From Hormoscilla sp. GM7CHS1pb (GTDB lineage: Bacteria > Cyanobacteriota > Cyanobacteriia > Cyanobacteriales > Desertifilaceae): 64,000 nucleotides of DNA. Position numbers and translations under genes: made by a program. Positions within the stretch are counted from its first letter, which is position 1. Each line of letters opens with the position of its first letter. The notes beneath the pieces were generated by a model that saw nothing but the letters and a program-made list of their open reading frames with translations, was not told the origin of the DNA and made no database searches. This document shows, piece after piece, positions 44,975 through 54,150 of the stretch. The DNA lies in contig JACONN010000005.1 of NCBI GenBank assembly GCA_014323675.1, positions 124,001 through 188,000 on the forward strand, given 5' to 3'.

Positions 44975-45643
44975 ATGGCCACTATATACATAGTCCATCC
45001 CGAGACACCCCAAAAACGCCTGATAGAAGAGATTAGGGATGCTCTCCGGGATGGTGCCGTGATGTTATATCCCACGGACACAGTTTATGCGATCGGTTGT
45101 GATCTTAACGTTAAATCGGCAGTAGAACGAGTCCGACGCATCAAGCAGCTGTCTAATGATAAGCCCTTGACCTTTTTATGTTCCAGCTTGTCTAATGTGG
45201 CAAGTTATGCCACTGTCAGGGATTCGGCTTATCGGATTATGAGACATCTGATTCCAGGGCCCTACACCTTCCTCTTGCCAGCCACCAAATTAGTGCCGCG
45301 ACTGGTGATGGCACCGAAACGCAAAACCACCGGCATTCGCGTTCCCAATCATCCGGTGTGCCAGGAATTATTGAATTCCTTAGGCAATCCAATTATTTCT
45401 ACTTCAGCTCATTTAGTGGATTCCGATTTTTCGGGAACCGTGGAGATGGCACCAGTACCCAAGACATCAGATTACACCTCTACAGCTGAACTATTTGACA
45501 GTCTGGAAAAATTGGTAGACGTGATAGTCGATGACTCCTGTGAACTGACATATCAGGTTTCCACCATTCTGGACTTCACAGATAATGAACCGGCGATTGT
45601 CCGGCAAGGACTAGGCTGGGAAGCAGCAGCAGTATGGATTTAG
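44975..45643 (+). CDS. Sua5/YciO/YrdC (TsaC-like) family protein
   Basis: 222 residues. The N-terminal YrdC fold is visible: GAVMLYPTDTVYAIGCDLNV, RRIKQLSNDKPLTFLC, LIPGPYTFLLPATKLVP, KTTGIRVPNHPVCQEL and NPIISTSAH. TsaC proteins make threonylcarbamoyl-AMP for the t6A37 modification of ANN-decoding tRNAs; the YciO branch has an uncertain related role. The spacing of KR and the acidic C-terminus (about 165-190, VIVDDSCELTYQVSTILDF) fit YciO/Sua5-like short forms. I cannot decide between TsaC and YciO from sequence alone. Confidence 0.85.
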   Translation: MATIYIVHPETPQKRLIEEIRDALRDGAVMLYPTDTVYAIGCDLNVKSAVERVRRIKQLSNDKPLTFLCSSLSNVASYATVRDSAYRIMRHLIPGPYTFLLPATKLVPRLVMAPKRKTTGIRVPNHPVCQELLNSLGNPIISTSAHLVDSDFSGTVEMAPVPKTSDYTSTAELFDSLEKLVDVIVDDSCELTYQVSTILDFTDNEPAIVRQGLGWEAAAVWI

Positions 45644-45688
45644 TCCCCTCATCTAGCTGATACTCAAACCCTGTTTTGGCGTCAGGGG

Positions 45689-45715
45689 CGTTCCCACGGC
45701 TTCGCCGTGGGAACG
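45689..45715. repeat. CGTTCCCACGGC hairpin repeat
   Basis: CGTTCCCACGGC TTC GCCGTGGGAACG, a perfect 12-bp stem with a 3-base loop. It follows the TsaC-like gene by 46 bp and may terminate it. Relatives lie at 39374 and 40022. Confidence 0.85.
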
Positions 45716-45966
45716 AGGAAACGGCAGGACAGTTTCGGGATTGTCACACTGGGGGGGGCGTCAGCCCCCAGGGGGGGCGAAAACAGCCTTTAGTCCTTAG
45801 ACAGCAAGGATTAGCGCTCCCAGAGCCCCAATACTCCCCATACTCCTATATTCCCAGAACCTGTGTTCCGATCAGGAACTGTACACGCTCCTTTTTAGTG
45901 AGAGTTGTGGTTGCCTACAGTCGAATTGTAGAGAGCAACAACAACTACTCATCCAGAGGAGAAGCG

Positions 45967-47232
45967 ATGATGAACGCCACACAAGTAAATCTTTGCAGCC
46001 GGTCCCTTGTAGATTTGCCGTCAGTCAAAGACTCTGCCACCTATAAATCCCAGTCTGCCCTCACCCCGACTGAGACAGTTATGGACACAACCGCCTTAGT
46101 TGAGGTACTATGGACAGAAGTGCAGGCCGCGATTCGTCTGCGAAGACGCTACGCGATCGGGACGAAAACCACTCCTCTGTCAGCTCGTGCAGTGATAACT
46201 CGGATAGCTACCGAAGTGCAGCGGATTTGTGGAAAGAGCGATCGCATCGCTGGTTCTGGCCTGATCGGTTCCTGGCAGCTGACCTTAGCACGACATCGGT
46301 TGCAAAAATGTCTGGAATATTATAAGCTAGGTTCAGGGCAGGGGCGCAGCGAACTACACAGCAACCTAAGCGTAATGATTTACCGCCATATCGCCAATAA
46401 TGGTTCCCAGTTAGGCTTCAATGCCCGGTACAATCTGATTGAGGACTTTCTGCAAAGTTTCTACGTCGAAACCATCAAAGCCTTCCGGAGAGAAAACCAA
46501 CTACCAGAAGATTACACCCCCCGTACCAGACTAGAATTGGCAGAATATATGACCTTTACTGAGCATTATGCCAAGCGTCGCATCAACTTACCAAGGGGAA
46601 TAACCCAGAGGTTAATCGTACTGCGGGCTCAAAATTTTGCTCGCCGTCAACCCCCAGAAATGTCCCTAGATATTGAAATGGCGGTAGAATCTGGCAAGGG
46701 AGAAGAAGCAGAAATTTATAGTCGCAACCCCGCCATTGCCCAGGTACGCGAGAAAATGGTTGCTGCTGCCGTGGATCCATCTGAAGGCGTATTGCGCGAT
46801 CGGGTCATCTCTGAACTGGTGGAATACCTAGAATCTCAAAAACAATTCGACTGTATTGATTATCTCAAACTCAAACTCCAAGACTTCCCTGCCTCAGAGA
46901 TCGATCGCGCCCTCGGTCTTTCACCGCGTCAGCGGGATTACCTGCAACAGCGATTCAAGTATCATGTAGAAAAGTTCTCCCGTTCTCACCAATGGCAGCT
47001 AGTGCATCAATGGTTGGGTGCCGATCTAGAGCAAAATCTGGGCATAACCACTGCTAACTGGTCTAGTTTTGTAGAAAAACTGTCCCCAGAACAGCAACAG
47101 ATATTGCAGCTCAAACAAGCTGGTGTCAGTGAGGCCGAGATTGCCTCATCCCTCCAATGTAAACCCAAACAGGTACAAAAGCACTGGCAAAAAATTTTGC
47201 AACTGGCCTCAAAATACCGTAATCAACAGTAA
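45967..47232 (+). CDS. HetZ-related protein (second paralogue)
   Basis: 421 residues from ATG 45967, preceded by AGAGGAGAAGCG, a strong ribosome site. The frame is open from 45676, but the extra 97 residues are repeat and intergenic sequence. Compared with HetZ at 3866: RIATEVQRICGKSDRIAGSG, ALARHRLQKCLEYYKLGS-type LARHRLQKCLEYYKLGSGQG, LHSNLSVMIYRHI, LIEDFLQSFYVETIKAFRRE, LELAEYMTFTEHYAKRRINL and LGLSPRQRDYLQQRFKYHV. An N-terminal extension of about 60 residues is unlike HetZ. The C-terminal helix-turn-helix-like part (AEIASSLQCKPKQVQKHWQK) is kept. Its target is unknown. Confidence 0.85.
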   Translation: MMNATQVNLCSRSLVDLPSVKDSATYKSQSALTPTETVMDTTALVEVLWTEVQAAIRLRRRYAIGTKTTPLSARAVITRIATEVQRICGKSDRIAGSGLIGSWQLTLARHRLQKCLEYYKLGSGQGRSELHSNLSVMIYRHIANNGSQLGFNARYNLIEDFLQSFYVETIKAFRRENQLPEDYTPRTRLELAEYMTFTEHYAKRRINLPRGITQRLIVLRAQNFARRQPPEMSLDIEMAVESGKGEEAEIYSRNPAIAQVREKMVAAAVDPSEGVLRDRVISELVEYLESQKQFDCIDYLKLKLQDFPASEIDRALGLSPRQRDYLQQRFKYHVEKFSRSHQWQLVHQWLGADLEQNLGITTANWSSFVEKLSPEQQQILQLKQAGVSEAEIASSLQCKPKQVQKHWQKILQLASKYRNQQ

Positions 47233-47264
47233 GCATTTACGATCTGCATCAAAGCCCAAGAATT

Positions 47265-47300
47265 AAGAAACCAGGTTTTTCCCATATACCTGGTTTCTGG
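47265..47300. repeat. AAACCAGGTTT inverted-repeat variant
   Basis: AAGAAACCAGGTTTTTCCCA + TATACCTGGTTTCTGG is a compact relative of the AAACCGGGTTTCT repeats near the Uma2 genes. It follows the HetZ-like gene by 32 bp. Confidence 0.7.
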
Positions 47301-47484
47301 GCTACCTCTGTAGCGGTGAATAAGCTGTCGCGCAAAGAAAGCTGCACATTATGTAATATAGTAATACAGGGTGAAACCCTTTGGTAGTCGATATCAGATG
47401 CTCTGAAAATAACCGCGCAGGACACGCAGCCCTGTTGCGAGGAACGAAGCAATCTCGAACTACGAACTACTTATCGTGCCCCTG

Positions 47485-47845
47485 GTCGAGAATCTCAAGC
47501 TCAATATCGATAGCAGTATTGACGATCTTAAAACATCTATTATGGTTCTACCCAGGAGAAATGAAGCAGGTGTTTATTAATATTACAGAATCGGCGCTCA
47601 ATGCTCAAGATGACGAGCGTGCCGTGACTATGATAACATTGAGGCGAATCCTAAATACGGGATTATGACTGGTGGAATTATGACCGAGCGCCGGTACTAG
47701 GATGACCAAAAAATTACCCCAGAGAATATAGGATTACGATCGTATTCGGAAGCTAGTAAAACTAGAACTTGACGATCGGGGCAAGGATAAGGTATTAATT
47801 GAGCACGCGAGCAAGAAAATTATCAATTCCTTAATGTGACAATAG
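47485..47845 (+). pseudogene. Remnants of a sensor kinase and of another unidentified gene
   Basis: From 47485 one frame reads VENLKLNIDSSIDDLKTSIM, and the next frame YPGEMKQVFINITESALNAQ + DD, which follows the H-ATPase N-box pattern of histidine kinases (Q-V-x-x-N-I...A-L-N-A). Further on, DDRGKDKVLIEHASKKIINS + LM ends in TGA near 47840. Frames shift repeatedly and no complete domain remains. The kinase call rests on one short motif. Confidence 0.35.
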
Positions 47846-47900
47846 CCGGGATTGGCTATAATTGCAAGAATTGAAAGAGAAGTTTTGCACCAATAGCGCC

Positions 47901-48266
47901 ATGAGACAACAGATTAATTTTTTGCTCATCTTTGTATTTGGCTTGGCCCTGATTCTATTCAGCCTGGAAAATACCGAGCTGGTCACTGTTAAACTTATCG
48001 AAGGGATTCAAGTACAAGCTCCCCTTTCGGTTGAACTGATTCTAGCAATGGGAGTGGGAGCAGTTGTCGCTTGGATTTTTAGTGTATGGTCCCGGTTGCA
48101 GGATATGCTTGCATCTCGTAAAGGTATCAAGGCAGTTCGCCAAAGAGATAAGCAGATTGAGAAGTTAGAGCAAGATCTCGAGACCTACAAGATGCTATTG
48201 CAAGATCCGCAAGGGAAGCTGCCTCCTGCTGCTGTCGAGCCGAGTGACAATGTAGAACCAAAGTAA
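47901..48266 (+). CDS. LapA-domain (DUF1049) membrane protein
   Basis: 121 residues from ATG 47901. Two helices (FLLIFVFGLALILFSLE and LSVELILAMGVGAVVAWIFSVW) enclose NTELVTVKLIEGIQVQAPL, the usual LapA arrangement. A cytoplasmic coiled-coil tail follows (VRQRDKQIEKLEQDLETYKM). LapA of E. coli takes part in lipopolysaccharide assembly; the cyanobacterial function is untested. The same frame is open from 47862, but that would place 13 polar residues before the first helix. Confidence 0.8.
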   Translation: MRQQINFLLIFVFGLALILFSLENTELVTVKLIEGIQVQAPLSVELILAMGVGAVVAWIFSVWSRLQDMLASRKGIKAVRQRDKQIEKLEQDLETYKMLLQDPQGKLPPAAVEPSDNVEPK

Positions 48267-48409
48267 CAAAGAAGGGAGTTTTGTTCAGATAACGGCTTCT
48301 GCCTCTTCTGCCTCGATCTAGTCCAAGAGTATTTGGATCTTTTTGTGGCGGTGGTACGTCGGAGCTGGATTGTGCGATCATCTGTCTATTTTATCCGTCT
48401 CAAAGTCAA

Positions 48410-49273
48410 ATGAACTCTGAGCTGTCGCCTGATATAAGCGCGAAGCTTAACCAGGACTCCAGCATTACTAATGAAGTCGTCTCTTCTGGGAATTTCAATG
48501 GCATCGGACAGATGGGAGATTCCCAGATTACTTATCGTCCAGAGGAGATTGGAATCGCTTTGCTGATTGATATGGCCCAGCGAGGAGAAATCGACCCCTG
48601 GGATGTACAGGTGATTGATGTGATTGACCGGGTGTTGAGTCAGTTAATATTGCCCAATAGCAATGATGATACTACGAGCGTTGAAGCTGAGCTGTCCCAA
48701 TCAGGGCAGATTTTTTTGTATGCGTCGATGTTAGTTCTGCTGAAAGCCGATAGTCTTGCCCCAGTTCCAGAAACTTCCGAAATGTGCCCAGAGGATTTGG
48801 AGTCGGAAGAGTCGTCAGATGGTTCACTCAAACAAAAGTTGCCCCTGCATCTAGAGCGCCAGTTGCGGCGTCGCGCTGTCGCCAGACCACCTCAGCAACG
48901 TCGAGTGACATTACAGGAATTGATCGATCAGTTGCAGCTGATGACTAAAACTATAGCACAGCAGCAAAAAAGAAATCCCACACGACGCAAAAGTTCTCTA
49001 TCGCGGGCAGAAGCTGCTGATGCTATTACCCAGCTAGCTCACCAAGAAAATTTGTCGGAAGTTGCCGAGCAATTGGAACAGTTTCTCGGCCTACACTGGT
49101 CTGAGATGGCTCAAGGATCTGATTGGTTGGATCTGGAGCAGCTTGTGGCCTGGCAGCCACAACAAGATAAGGTTGGTGTGTTTTGGGCGCTACTTTTGCT
49201 GTCGGCTCAGTCTAAGGTAGAATTGGCCCAAGAGGAATTCTATCAGGACTTGAAGATCCGCAGCACTCTTTAA
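48410..49273 (+). CDS. scpA: Segregation and condensation protein A
   Basis: 287 residues. ScpA is the kleisin that links the SMC ATPase dimer with ScpB for chromosome compaction and segregation. The N-terminal region after a 45-residue polar extension has GIALLIDMAQRGEIDPWDVQ + VIDVIDR, the SMC-contact motif (I-D-P-W-D). The middle is acidic and low in complexity (EESSDGSLKQKL). The C-terminal winged helix (RVTLQELIDQLQ ... FWALLLLSAQSKVELAQEEF + YQDLKI) is the kleisin end. ScpB is not in the window. Confidence 0.9.
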   Translation: MNSELSPDISAKLNQDSSITNEVVSSGNFNGIGQMGDSQITYRPEEIGIALLIDMAQRGEIDPWDVQVIDVIDRVLSQLILPNSNDDTTSVEAELSQSGQIFLYASMLVLLKADSLAPVPETSEMCPEDLESEESSDGSLKQKLPLHLERQLRRRAVARPPQQRRVTLQELIDQLQLMTKTIAQQQKRNPTRRKSSLSRAEAADAITQLAHQENLSEVAEQLEQFLGLHWSEMAQGSDWLDLEQLVAWQPQQDKVGVFWALLLLSAQSKVELAQEEFYQDLKIRSTL

Positions 49274-49747
49274 TTGCTAAGAAGCTACGCAGTGAATTGC
49301 TAAGGGTTGTAAAAATTATCAATTCGCCAACAATCTTAAGTAGACATCATCAAGGCACGATCGTTGACACCAACGGTTCCCATTAACTAGATAAAGACAA
49401 CTAAGCTGTCGTGCATTTAAATTGCTATGGCCGAAACGCTGAAACCCTTGTTCTCAATGGCTTTCCCAATAGAGAATTGCTGAATTTTGAATTTTGAATT
49501 GCTTATCACCCCATCTACTCCCGATCGACTTCATCTCAGGGTATCATCTCCAGATAGGGTGCGATCGCAAGGGCTGTAGGCACATGACTCCCCGCCTGCG
49601 TTGGCTGCTCCAGAAAAGTATAAGTGTTACGCTGGGGTGGCGGCAGCACCGATACGCAGTAGGGTAGCGTGGGACGTAAGCTGGCTCTTGTTTGGTTGAT
49701 AAAGATGTCAATTCACCGTAGTATATTCAGTTAAGGAATAAAAATTC
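49274..49747. other. Intergenic region before the NDP-sugar synthase gene
   Basis: 474 bp without a convincing gene. It holds a HIP1-like GCGATCGCA near 49561 and a short palindromic piece TTTTGAATTTTGAATT near 49487. The promoter of the next gene is expected in the last 100 bp; no box stands out. TTAAGGAATA precedes the start. Confidence 0.35.
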
Positions 49748-50908
49748 ATGAAAGCCATGATTCTGGCGGCTGGAAAGGGAACCCGTGTCCAGCCAATCAC
49801 CCACATCATTCCCAAACCGATGATTCCTATCCTGCAAAAGCCAGTGATGGAATTTTTACTGGAACTCTTGCGCCAGCACGGTTTTGACCAAATCATGGTC
49901 AATGTCAGCCACCTGGCTGAAGAAATTGAGAGTTACTTCCGTGACGGTCAACGGTTTGGGGTTCAGATTGCCTATTCCTTTGAAGGTAGGATCGAAGAAG
50001 ATGGTAAATTGGTAGGTAAGGCTCTGGGTTCTGCCGGTGGGATGCGGCGCATTCAGGACTACAACCGCTTCTTTGACGATACATTTGTGGTCTTATGTGG
50101 AGACGCCCTCATTGACCTGGATTTAACCGCAGCTGTCAATTGGCACAAATCAAAAGGGGCGATCGCCACCGTGGTGATGAAATCTGTACCCCTCCAGGAA
50201 CTGTCCAGCTACGGGGTTGTGGTGACCGATGTTACCGGGCGGATTAAAGCCTACCAGGAAAAGCCTTCCATAGAAGCAGCCAGAAGCACCAACATTAACA
50301 CTGGGATTTATATTTTTGAACCAGAAGTGTTAGAATACATCCCTGAAGGGCAAGAGTACGACATTGGTAGCGAACTGTTCCCCAAACTGGTAGAGATGGG
50401 TGTGCCATTTTATGGGATTGCCATGGACTTTCAATGGGTGGACATTGGTAAAGTACCAGACTATTGGCGGGCAGTGCGGGATGTTCTGCTAGGGAAGATC
50501 AAAGCTGTGCAAATTCCCGGTATTGAAGTGGCACCAGGGATCTACACGGGTCTGAATGTGGTGGTGAACTGGGACAAGGTTGATATCAAAGGACCGGTAT
50601 ACATTGGCGGCATGACTCGGATTGAAGATGGCACTAAGATTATCGGACCAACAATGATCGGTCCCAATTGTCATCTCTGTAGCGGTGCAGTGGTGGAAAA
50701 TAGCATAATTTTTGAATATTCCCGTTTGAATCAGGGTATCCGCTTGGTGGATAAGCTGGTATTTGGGCGTTACTGTGTGGATAAGACTGGTTCCTCTATT
50801 GACATGCACTCAGCTGGCCTGAATTGGCTGATTACTGACGCCCGTAAAGTTCCACCTCCTTATACTCCGGTAAAAGGGCAGGCGATCGCCGATCTGCTGG
50901 CAAGGTAG
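49748..50908 (+). CDS. NDP-sugar pyrophosphorylase (mannose-1-phosphate guanylyltransferase-like)
   Basis: 386 residues. The nucleotidyltransferase core starts MKAMILAAGKGTRVQPITHI + IPKPM, the classical G-x-G-T-R...P-K-P signature. GDALIDLDL carries a metal-binding Asp and FQWVDIGKVPDYWRA the second one. From about residue 250 a left-handed beta-helix follows (VDIKGPVYIGGMTRIEDGTK + IIGPTMIGPNCHL), as in GDP-mannose pyrophosphorylases of the eukaryotic/cyanobacterial type. It makes an activated sugar for polysaccharide synthesis. Whether GTP and Man-1-P or glucose-1-P is used cannot be told here. Confidence 0.85.
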   Translation: MKAMILAAGKGTRVQPITHIIPKPMIPILQKPVMEFLLELLRQHGFDQIMVNVSHLAEEIESYFRDGQRFGVQIAYSFEGRIEEDGKLVGKALGSAGGMRRIQDYNRFFDDTFVVLCGDALIDLDLTAAVNWHKSKGAIATVVMKSVPLQELSSYGVVVTDVTGRIKAYQEKPSIEAARSTNINTGIYIFEPEVLEYIPEGQEYDIGSELFPKLVEMGVPFYGIAMDFQWVDIGKVPDYWRAVRDVLLGKIKAVQIPGIEVAPGIYTGLNVVVNWDKVDIKGPVYIGGMTRIEDGTKIIGPTMIGPNCHLCSGAVVENSIIFEYSRLNQGIRLVDKLVFGRYCVDKTGSSIDMHSAGLNWLITDARKVPPPYTPVKGQAIADLLAR

Positions 50909-50928
50909 GGCTAATGGTTATGGTTATA

Positions 50929-50979
50929 GCCCAAACCTGCAATAATTGTCAAAGACTTATCATTAGGGCAGGTTTGGGC
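50929..50979. terminator. Bidirectional terminator hairpin
   Basis: GCCCAAACCTGC (50929-50940) pairs with GCAGGTTTGGGC (50968-50979) over a 27-base loop. It lies exactly between the convergent NDP-sugar synthase and speA genes. Confidence 0.65.
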
Positions 50980-50986
50980 CATGGCA

Positions 50987-52969
50987 CTAACTTGATAAAT
51001 AGGTATAGCGGCTCAAACTCCGTTCGTAATTTTGCAGCAACATCTGAGATTCTGCAATTGTAATTTGTTCTTCTTGGAGGGCTGCTTCTGCCTGCCGGCG
51101 GATACTCTCGACCAAATCCTCGGCTTCATACTGGACATAACCCAATACTTCTGCGATGGTGTCGCCTTTGACGACTTGTTCGATCTGGTAGCCTTTGGGA
51201 GTCAAGGCAATTTGGACTGTATTTGTGTCACCAAACAGGTTATGCAAATTGCCCATTATTTCCTGATAGGCACCTCCGAGGAACATGCCCAGATAATAGG
51301 GTTCCCCTGGGTTGAGGGGATGAAGTTCTAATACGGGTTTGACATCCCGGAGATCGATAAATTGGTCAATCTTACCGTCGCTATCGCAGGTGAGATCTGC
51401 CAATGTACCCCGTCGCGTGGGTTCTTCATCCAGTCGATGGATGGGCATAATGGGAAACAGCTGATTAATTGCCCAGCTGTCGGGTGCTGACTGGAAGACA
51501 GACAGGTTGATGTAGTAAATCGATGCCATGATTTTTTCTAAGTCTTCCAAGTCATCTGGCACGTATTCCTGCTGACGGGCGATCGCCCCTATCTTAGCAC
51601 AACAAGCCCAATAAAGTCCCTCGGCTCTGGCTCGCTGAGGCAGGCTGAGATAGCCAAAGTTAAACAGACTGATGGCTTCTTCTTTGAATTGGATAGCGTC
51701 ATGGTAGGTCTCCTGATAATTATCCACAGTGATTGATTGGTAAGTTTCCCACAGATTGCGGATAATCAGATGCTCTTTGTCTGCAGCTGGTTCTGGTGTT
51801 TCGCTAGGGACATCACTGGTGCCCAAAACGTCAAAAATTAGCACCGATTGATGAGCGGCGATCGCCCTGCCACTTTCTGTCACTAATACGGGTACATCCA
51901 GTTGGACTTCGGCACATGCTTCCTTCACCTCGGCTACAATGTCATTGGCATAATTTTGCATATTGTAGTTTTTCGAGGCGTAGAAATTTGTTTTCGAGCC
52001 GTCGTAGTCTACTGCCAACCCACCCCCGACATCCAGATATTTCATATTAGCTCCCAGCTGCGCCAATTCTACATAAATCTGGCTAGCTTCTCGAATGGCG
52101 TCTTTGATCGCGCTAATGGCGGAAATTTGAGAGCCTACGTGAAAGTGTAACAGCTGTAATGAATCTAGCATACCAGCATCCCGCAGCTGGTTAACAGCTT
52201 CAATTATCTCAGGAATCGTCAAACCAAACTTAGCCTGATCGCCTGTTGATTTTCCCCAGCGTCCAATTCCTTGTGTACTCAGCTTAGCACGAATCCCGAC
52301 AATTGGCTCAATGCCTAGTTCTCGCGATGCGGCAATTACCATCTGGACTTCTGATAGCTGTTCTAGGACAATAATAATTTTTTTTCCCAAACCTTGAGCT
52401 ATAATTGCCGTTTCTATGTACTCCCGGTCTTTGTAGCCATTACATATTAGCAGGGCTTCCGGACTATTTAAGGTTGCTAAGGCAATCATTAATTCCGGCT
52501 TGGAACCGGCTTCTAGACCAAATTGATGCGGTTGGCCAAATTCCACTAAATCCTCAATTAGCTGGCGATGCTGATTGCACTTTACCGGAAACACCCCCTG
52601 ATAGATACCCGGATACTTGTAACGCTCGATCGCCTTAGCAAAACAAGCGTGCAACCGTTCCAGCCGATCTGCTAAAATATCAGAAAAGCGAATCAGTAGT
52701 GGTAGTCCCATGTTGCGCTGCTTCAGGGCCTCAACCAGTTCAAACAAGTCCAGGGTCACCCCCCGATCGCCCTTGGGGGAAACCATCACGTGACCCGCTG
52801 CGTTAATCGAAAAATATGGCTCTCCCCAGCCATTAATCCGATATAATTCCTCAGAAGCCTCGATCGTCCAAGCCCATGTCTTTTCTTGCTTTACCAGTGC
52901 CGCCTCCTTGGGAATCACTTTAACCGTTCTGTCCGAGAAAGTTTGATTCATTTCTACCTCTAGCTCCAT
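50987..52969 (-). CDS. speA: Biosynthetic arginine decarboxylase
   Basis: 660 residues from ATG 52967-52969 (MELEVEMNQTF). Pyridoxal-phosphate enzyme of the alanine-racemase-like fold III; converts arginine to agmatine, the first step to putrescine and spermidine. GIYQGVFPVKCNQHRQLIED contains the lysine that binds PLP. LHFHVGSQISAISAI, VGGGLAVDYDGSKTNFYAS and the Cys-rich WACCAKIGA region follow. PIMPIHRLDEEPTRRGTLADLTCDSDG is the substrate region, typical of SpeA. The frame is open to 53065, but the extra residues (MMLKLIVALFFQNGIS) are translated from the 26-bp terminal repeat at 53022, so the shorter start is preferred. Confidence 0.94.
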   Translation of the reverse strand: MELEVEMNQTFSDRTVKVIPKEAALVKQEKTWAWTIEASEELYRINGWGEPYFSINAAGHVMVSPKGDRGVTLDLFELVEALKQRNMGLPLLIRFSDILADRLERLHACFAKAIERYKYPGIYQGVFPVKCNQHRQLIEDLVEFGQPHQFGLEAGSKPELMIALATLNSPEALLICNGYKDREYIETAIIAQGLGKKIIIVLEQLSEVQMVIAASRELGIEPIVGIRAKLSTQGIGRWGKSTGDQAKFGLTIPEIIEAVNQLRDAGMLDSLQLLHFHVGSQISAISAIKDAIREASQIYVELAQLGANMKYLDVGGGLAVDYDGSKTNFYASKNYNMQNYANDIVAEVKEACAEVQLDVPVLVTESGRAIAAHQSVLIFDVLGTSDVPSETPEPAADKEHLIIRNLWETYQSITVDNYQETYHDAIQFKEEAISLFNFGYLSLPQRARAEGLYWACCAKIGAIARQQEYVPDDLEDLEKIMASIYYINLSVFQSAPDSWAINQLFPIMPIHRLDEEPTRRGTLADLTCDSDGKIDQFIDLRDVKPVLELHPLNPGEPYYLGMFLGGAYQEIMGNLHNLFGDTNTVQIALTPKGYQIEQVVKGDTIAEVLGYVQYEAEDLVESIRRQAEAALQEEQITIAESQMLLQNYERSLSRYTYLSS

Positions 52970-53021
52970 TTTGACCTTCACCTCACTGCTTAAATCTGGA
53001 ATTGCTATGAGATCGTAACTT

Positions 53022-53903
53022 ATACCATTTTGGAAAAACAATGCTACAATTAGTTTCAGCATCATCTTTTTAGTCGGTATAACACCGACTGATAGCGCTG
53101 CGCTGGGGGCGCCAGCCGTGCGCTATCGGCCTTTGGGTTTGAACCGGAAGGTGTCGAGTGGGTAGTGTTCAGGAGATGTCCCCGAGGTAGTGCGGTTAAC
53201 GCTCGCTCTTATCCGCCCGTTGTGCGCACCGTTCCGGAAAAATCGGCGCTCCCGGGATATACCTCGACCCCACTGGACTGAGGGACCACGATAAGTAGTT
53301 CGTAGTTCGACCTTGGACACCAGAAAGCTTCAAATTACCACAGAGCAAGGGTTATAGTATTGTTGACTTATAAATCAAATCGAAAAATAATTATGCCCTA
53401 CTACTTACACCTGGTGGCGGGTGAAGTACTCTCCATGCAGAGGTTGAAAGCCGCCACAGTTCCGGTCTAGCCTGCCGACATGAAAGCCGACTTGGTCACC
53501 TAGTAAGCGTGACATGTCAAAGGTAAGCTTGACTTGCCACATAGTAAGCTTGACTTGCCACATAGTAAGCTTGACTTGCCACATAGTAAGCTTGACTTGC
53601 CACATAGTAAGCTTGACTTGCCACATAGCAAGCCTGACTTGTCCCAGAGTAAGCCTGACTTGTCCCAGAGTAAGCCTGACTTGTCCCAGAGTAAGCCTGA
53701 CTTGTCCCAGAGTAAGCCTGACTTGTCCCAGAGTAAGCGTGATTTGTCCCAGAGTAAGCGTGATTTGTCCCATGGGTGCGGTCATGCAGACCGTTGATAG
53801 AGTAGAGAACTTTTGCTCTTTATGACTGCCAGACGGGTGTGGTCATGGGTCAGTTGGTTTCAGGGGCAGCGGCAACTGTAGCATTGTTTTTCCAAAATGG
53901 TAT
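53022..53903. mobile_element. Segment bounded by perfect 26-bp inverted repeats, no transposase
   Basis: ATACCATTTTGGAAAAACAA then TGCTAC (53022-53047) returns in exact inverse form at 53878-53903. Between them are 830 bp of non-coding sequence with a 21-bp tandem array. A third copy of the 26-mer, alone, is at 20201. It looks like a non-autonomous mobile element, but the left copies at 20201 and 53022 share a longer extension than the right one, so two independent insertions cannot be excluded. Confidence 0.6.
53503..53774. repeat. Tandem array of twelve 21-bp units plus one partial
   Basis: Five GTAAGCTTGACTTGCCACAT + A units (53523-53627), then one GCAAGCCTGACTTGTCCCAG + A, four GTAAGCC... 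(53649-53732) and two GTAAGCGTGATTTGTCCCA + .. (53733-53774). A diverged 20-bp unit precedes them (53503). Because 21 is seven codons, several frames stay open and give heptapeptide repeats (LGQVRLT, MWQVKLT); I do not believe these are genes. There are no spacers, so it is not a CRISPR. Confidence 0.92.
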
Positions 53904-54150
53904 TACTTTCCACCCGCTCCCACTGGTCACCAATGAGCGGCCAAACACCAAATGTAGTGCGATCTACTGAGGTTTGTAGTGAGGACTTCCGTCCTCACTA
54001 CAAACCTCAGAAAAATCGGAAAAAAATAACCGCGCAGCGTTGCGAGGAACGAAGCAATCTCTGAACAGAGAACTCCGAACTCTGATAATCTGGTATTTGT
54101 CGCGATCGAATCATGAGCGAGCGCAAGTGAGATCAGATCGCCGACCAGGG

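Noticed and set aside
45676..45966. 97-residue N-terminal extension of the HetZ-like protein
   Set aside because: It covers a hairpin repeat and low-similarity sequence; a strong ribosome site precedes ATG 45967.
52970..53065. Longer N-terminus for SpeA
   Set aside because: The extra residues are encoded by the 26-bp inverted repeat element and do not resemble the family N-terminus.
53503..53774. Possible CRISPR array
   Set aside because: Units are directly adjacent with no spacers, and there are no cas genes in the window.
53405..53825. Open frames on both strands across the 21-bp array (heptapeptide repeats)
   Set aside because: A repeat whose period is a multiple of three keeps any frame open. 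No ribosome site or known family supports a gene.
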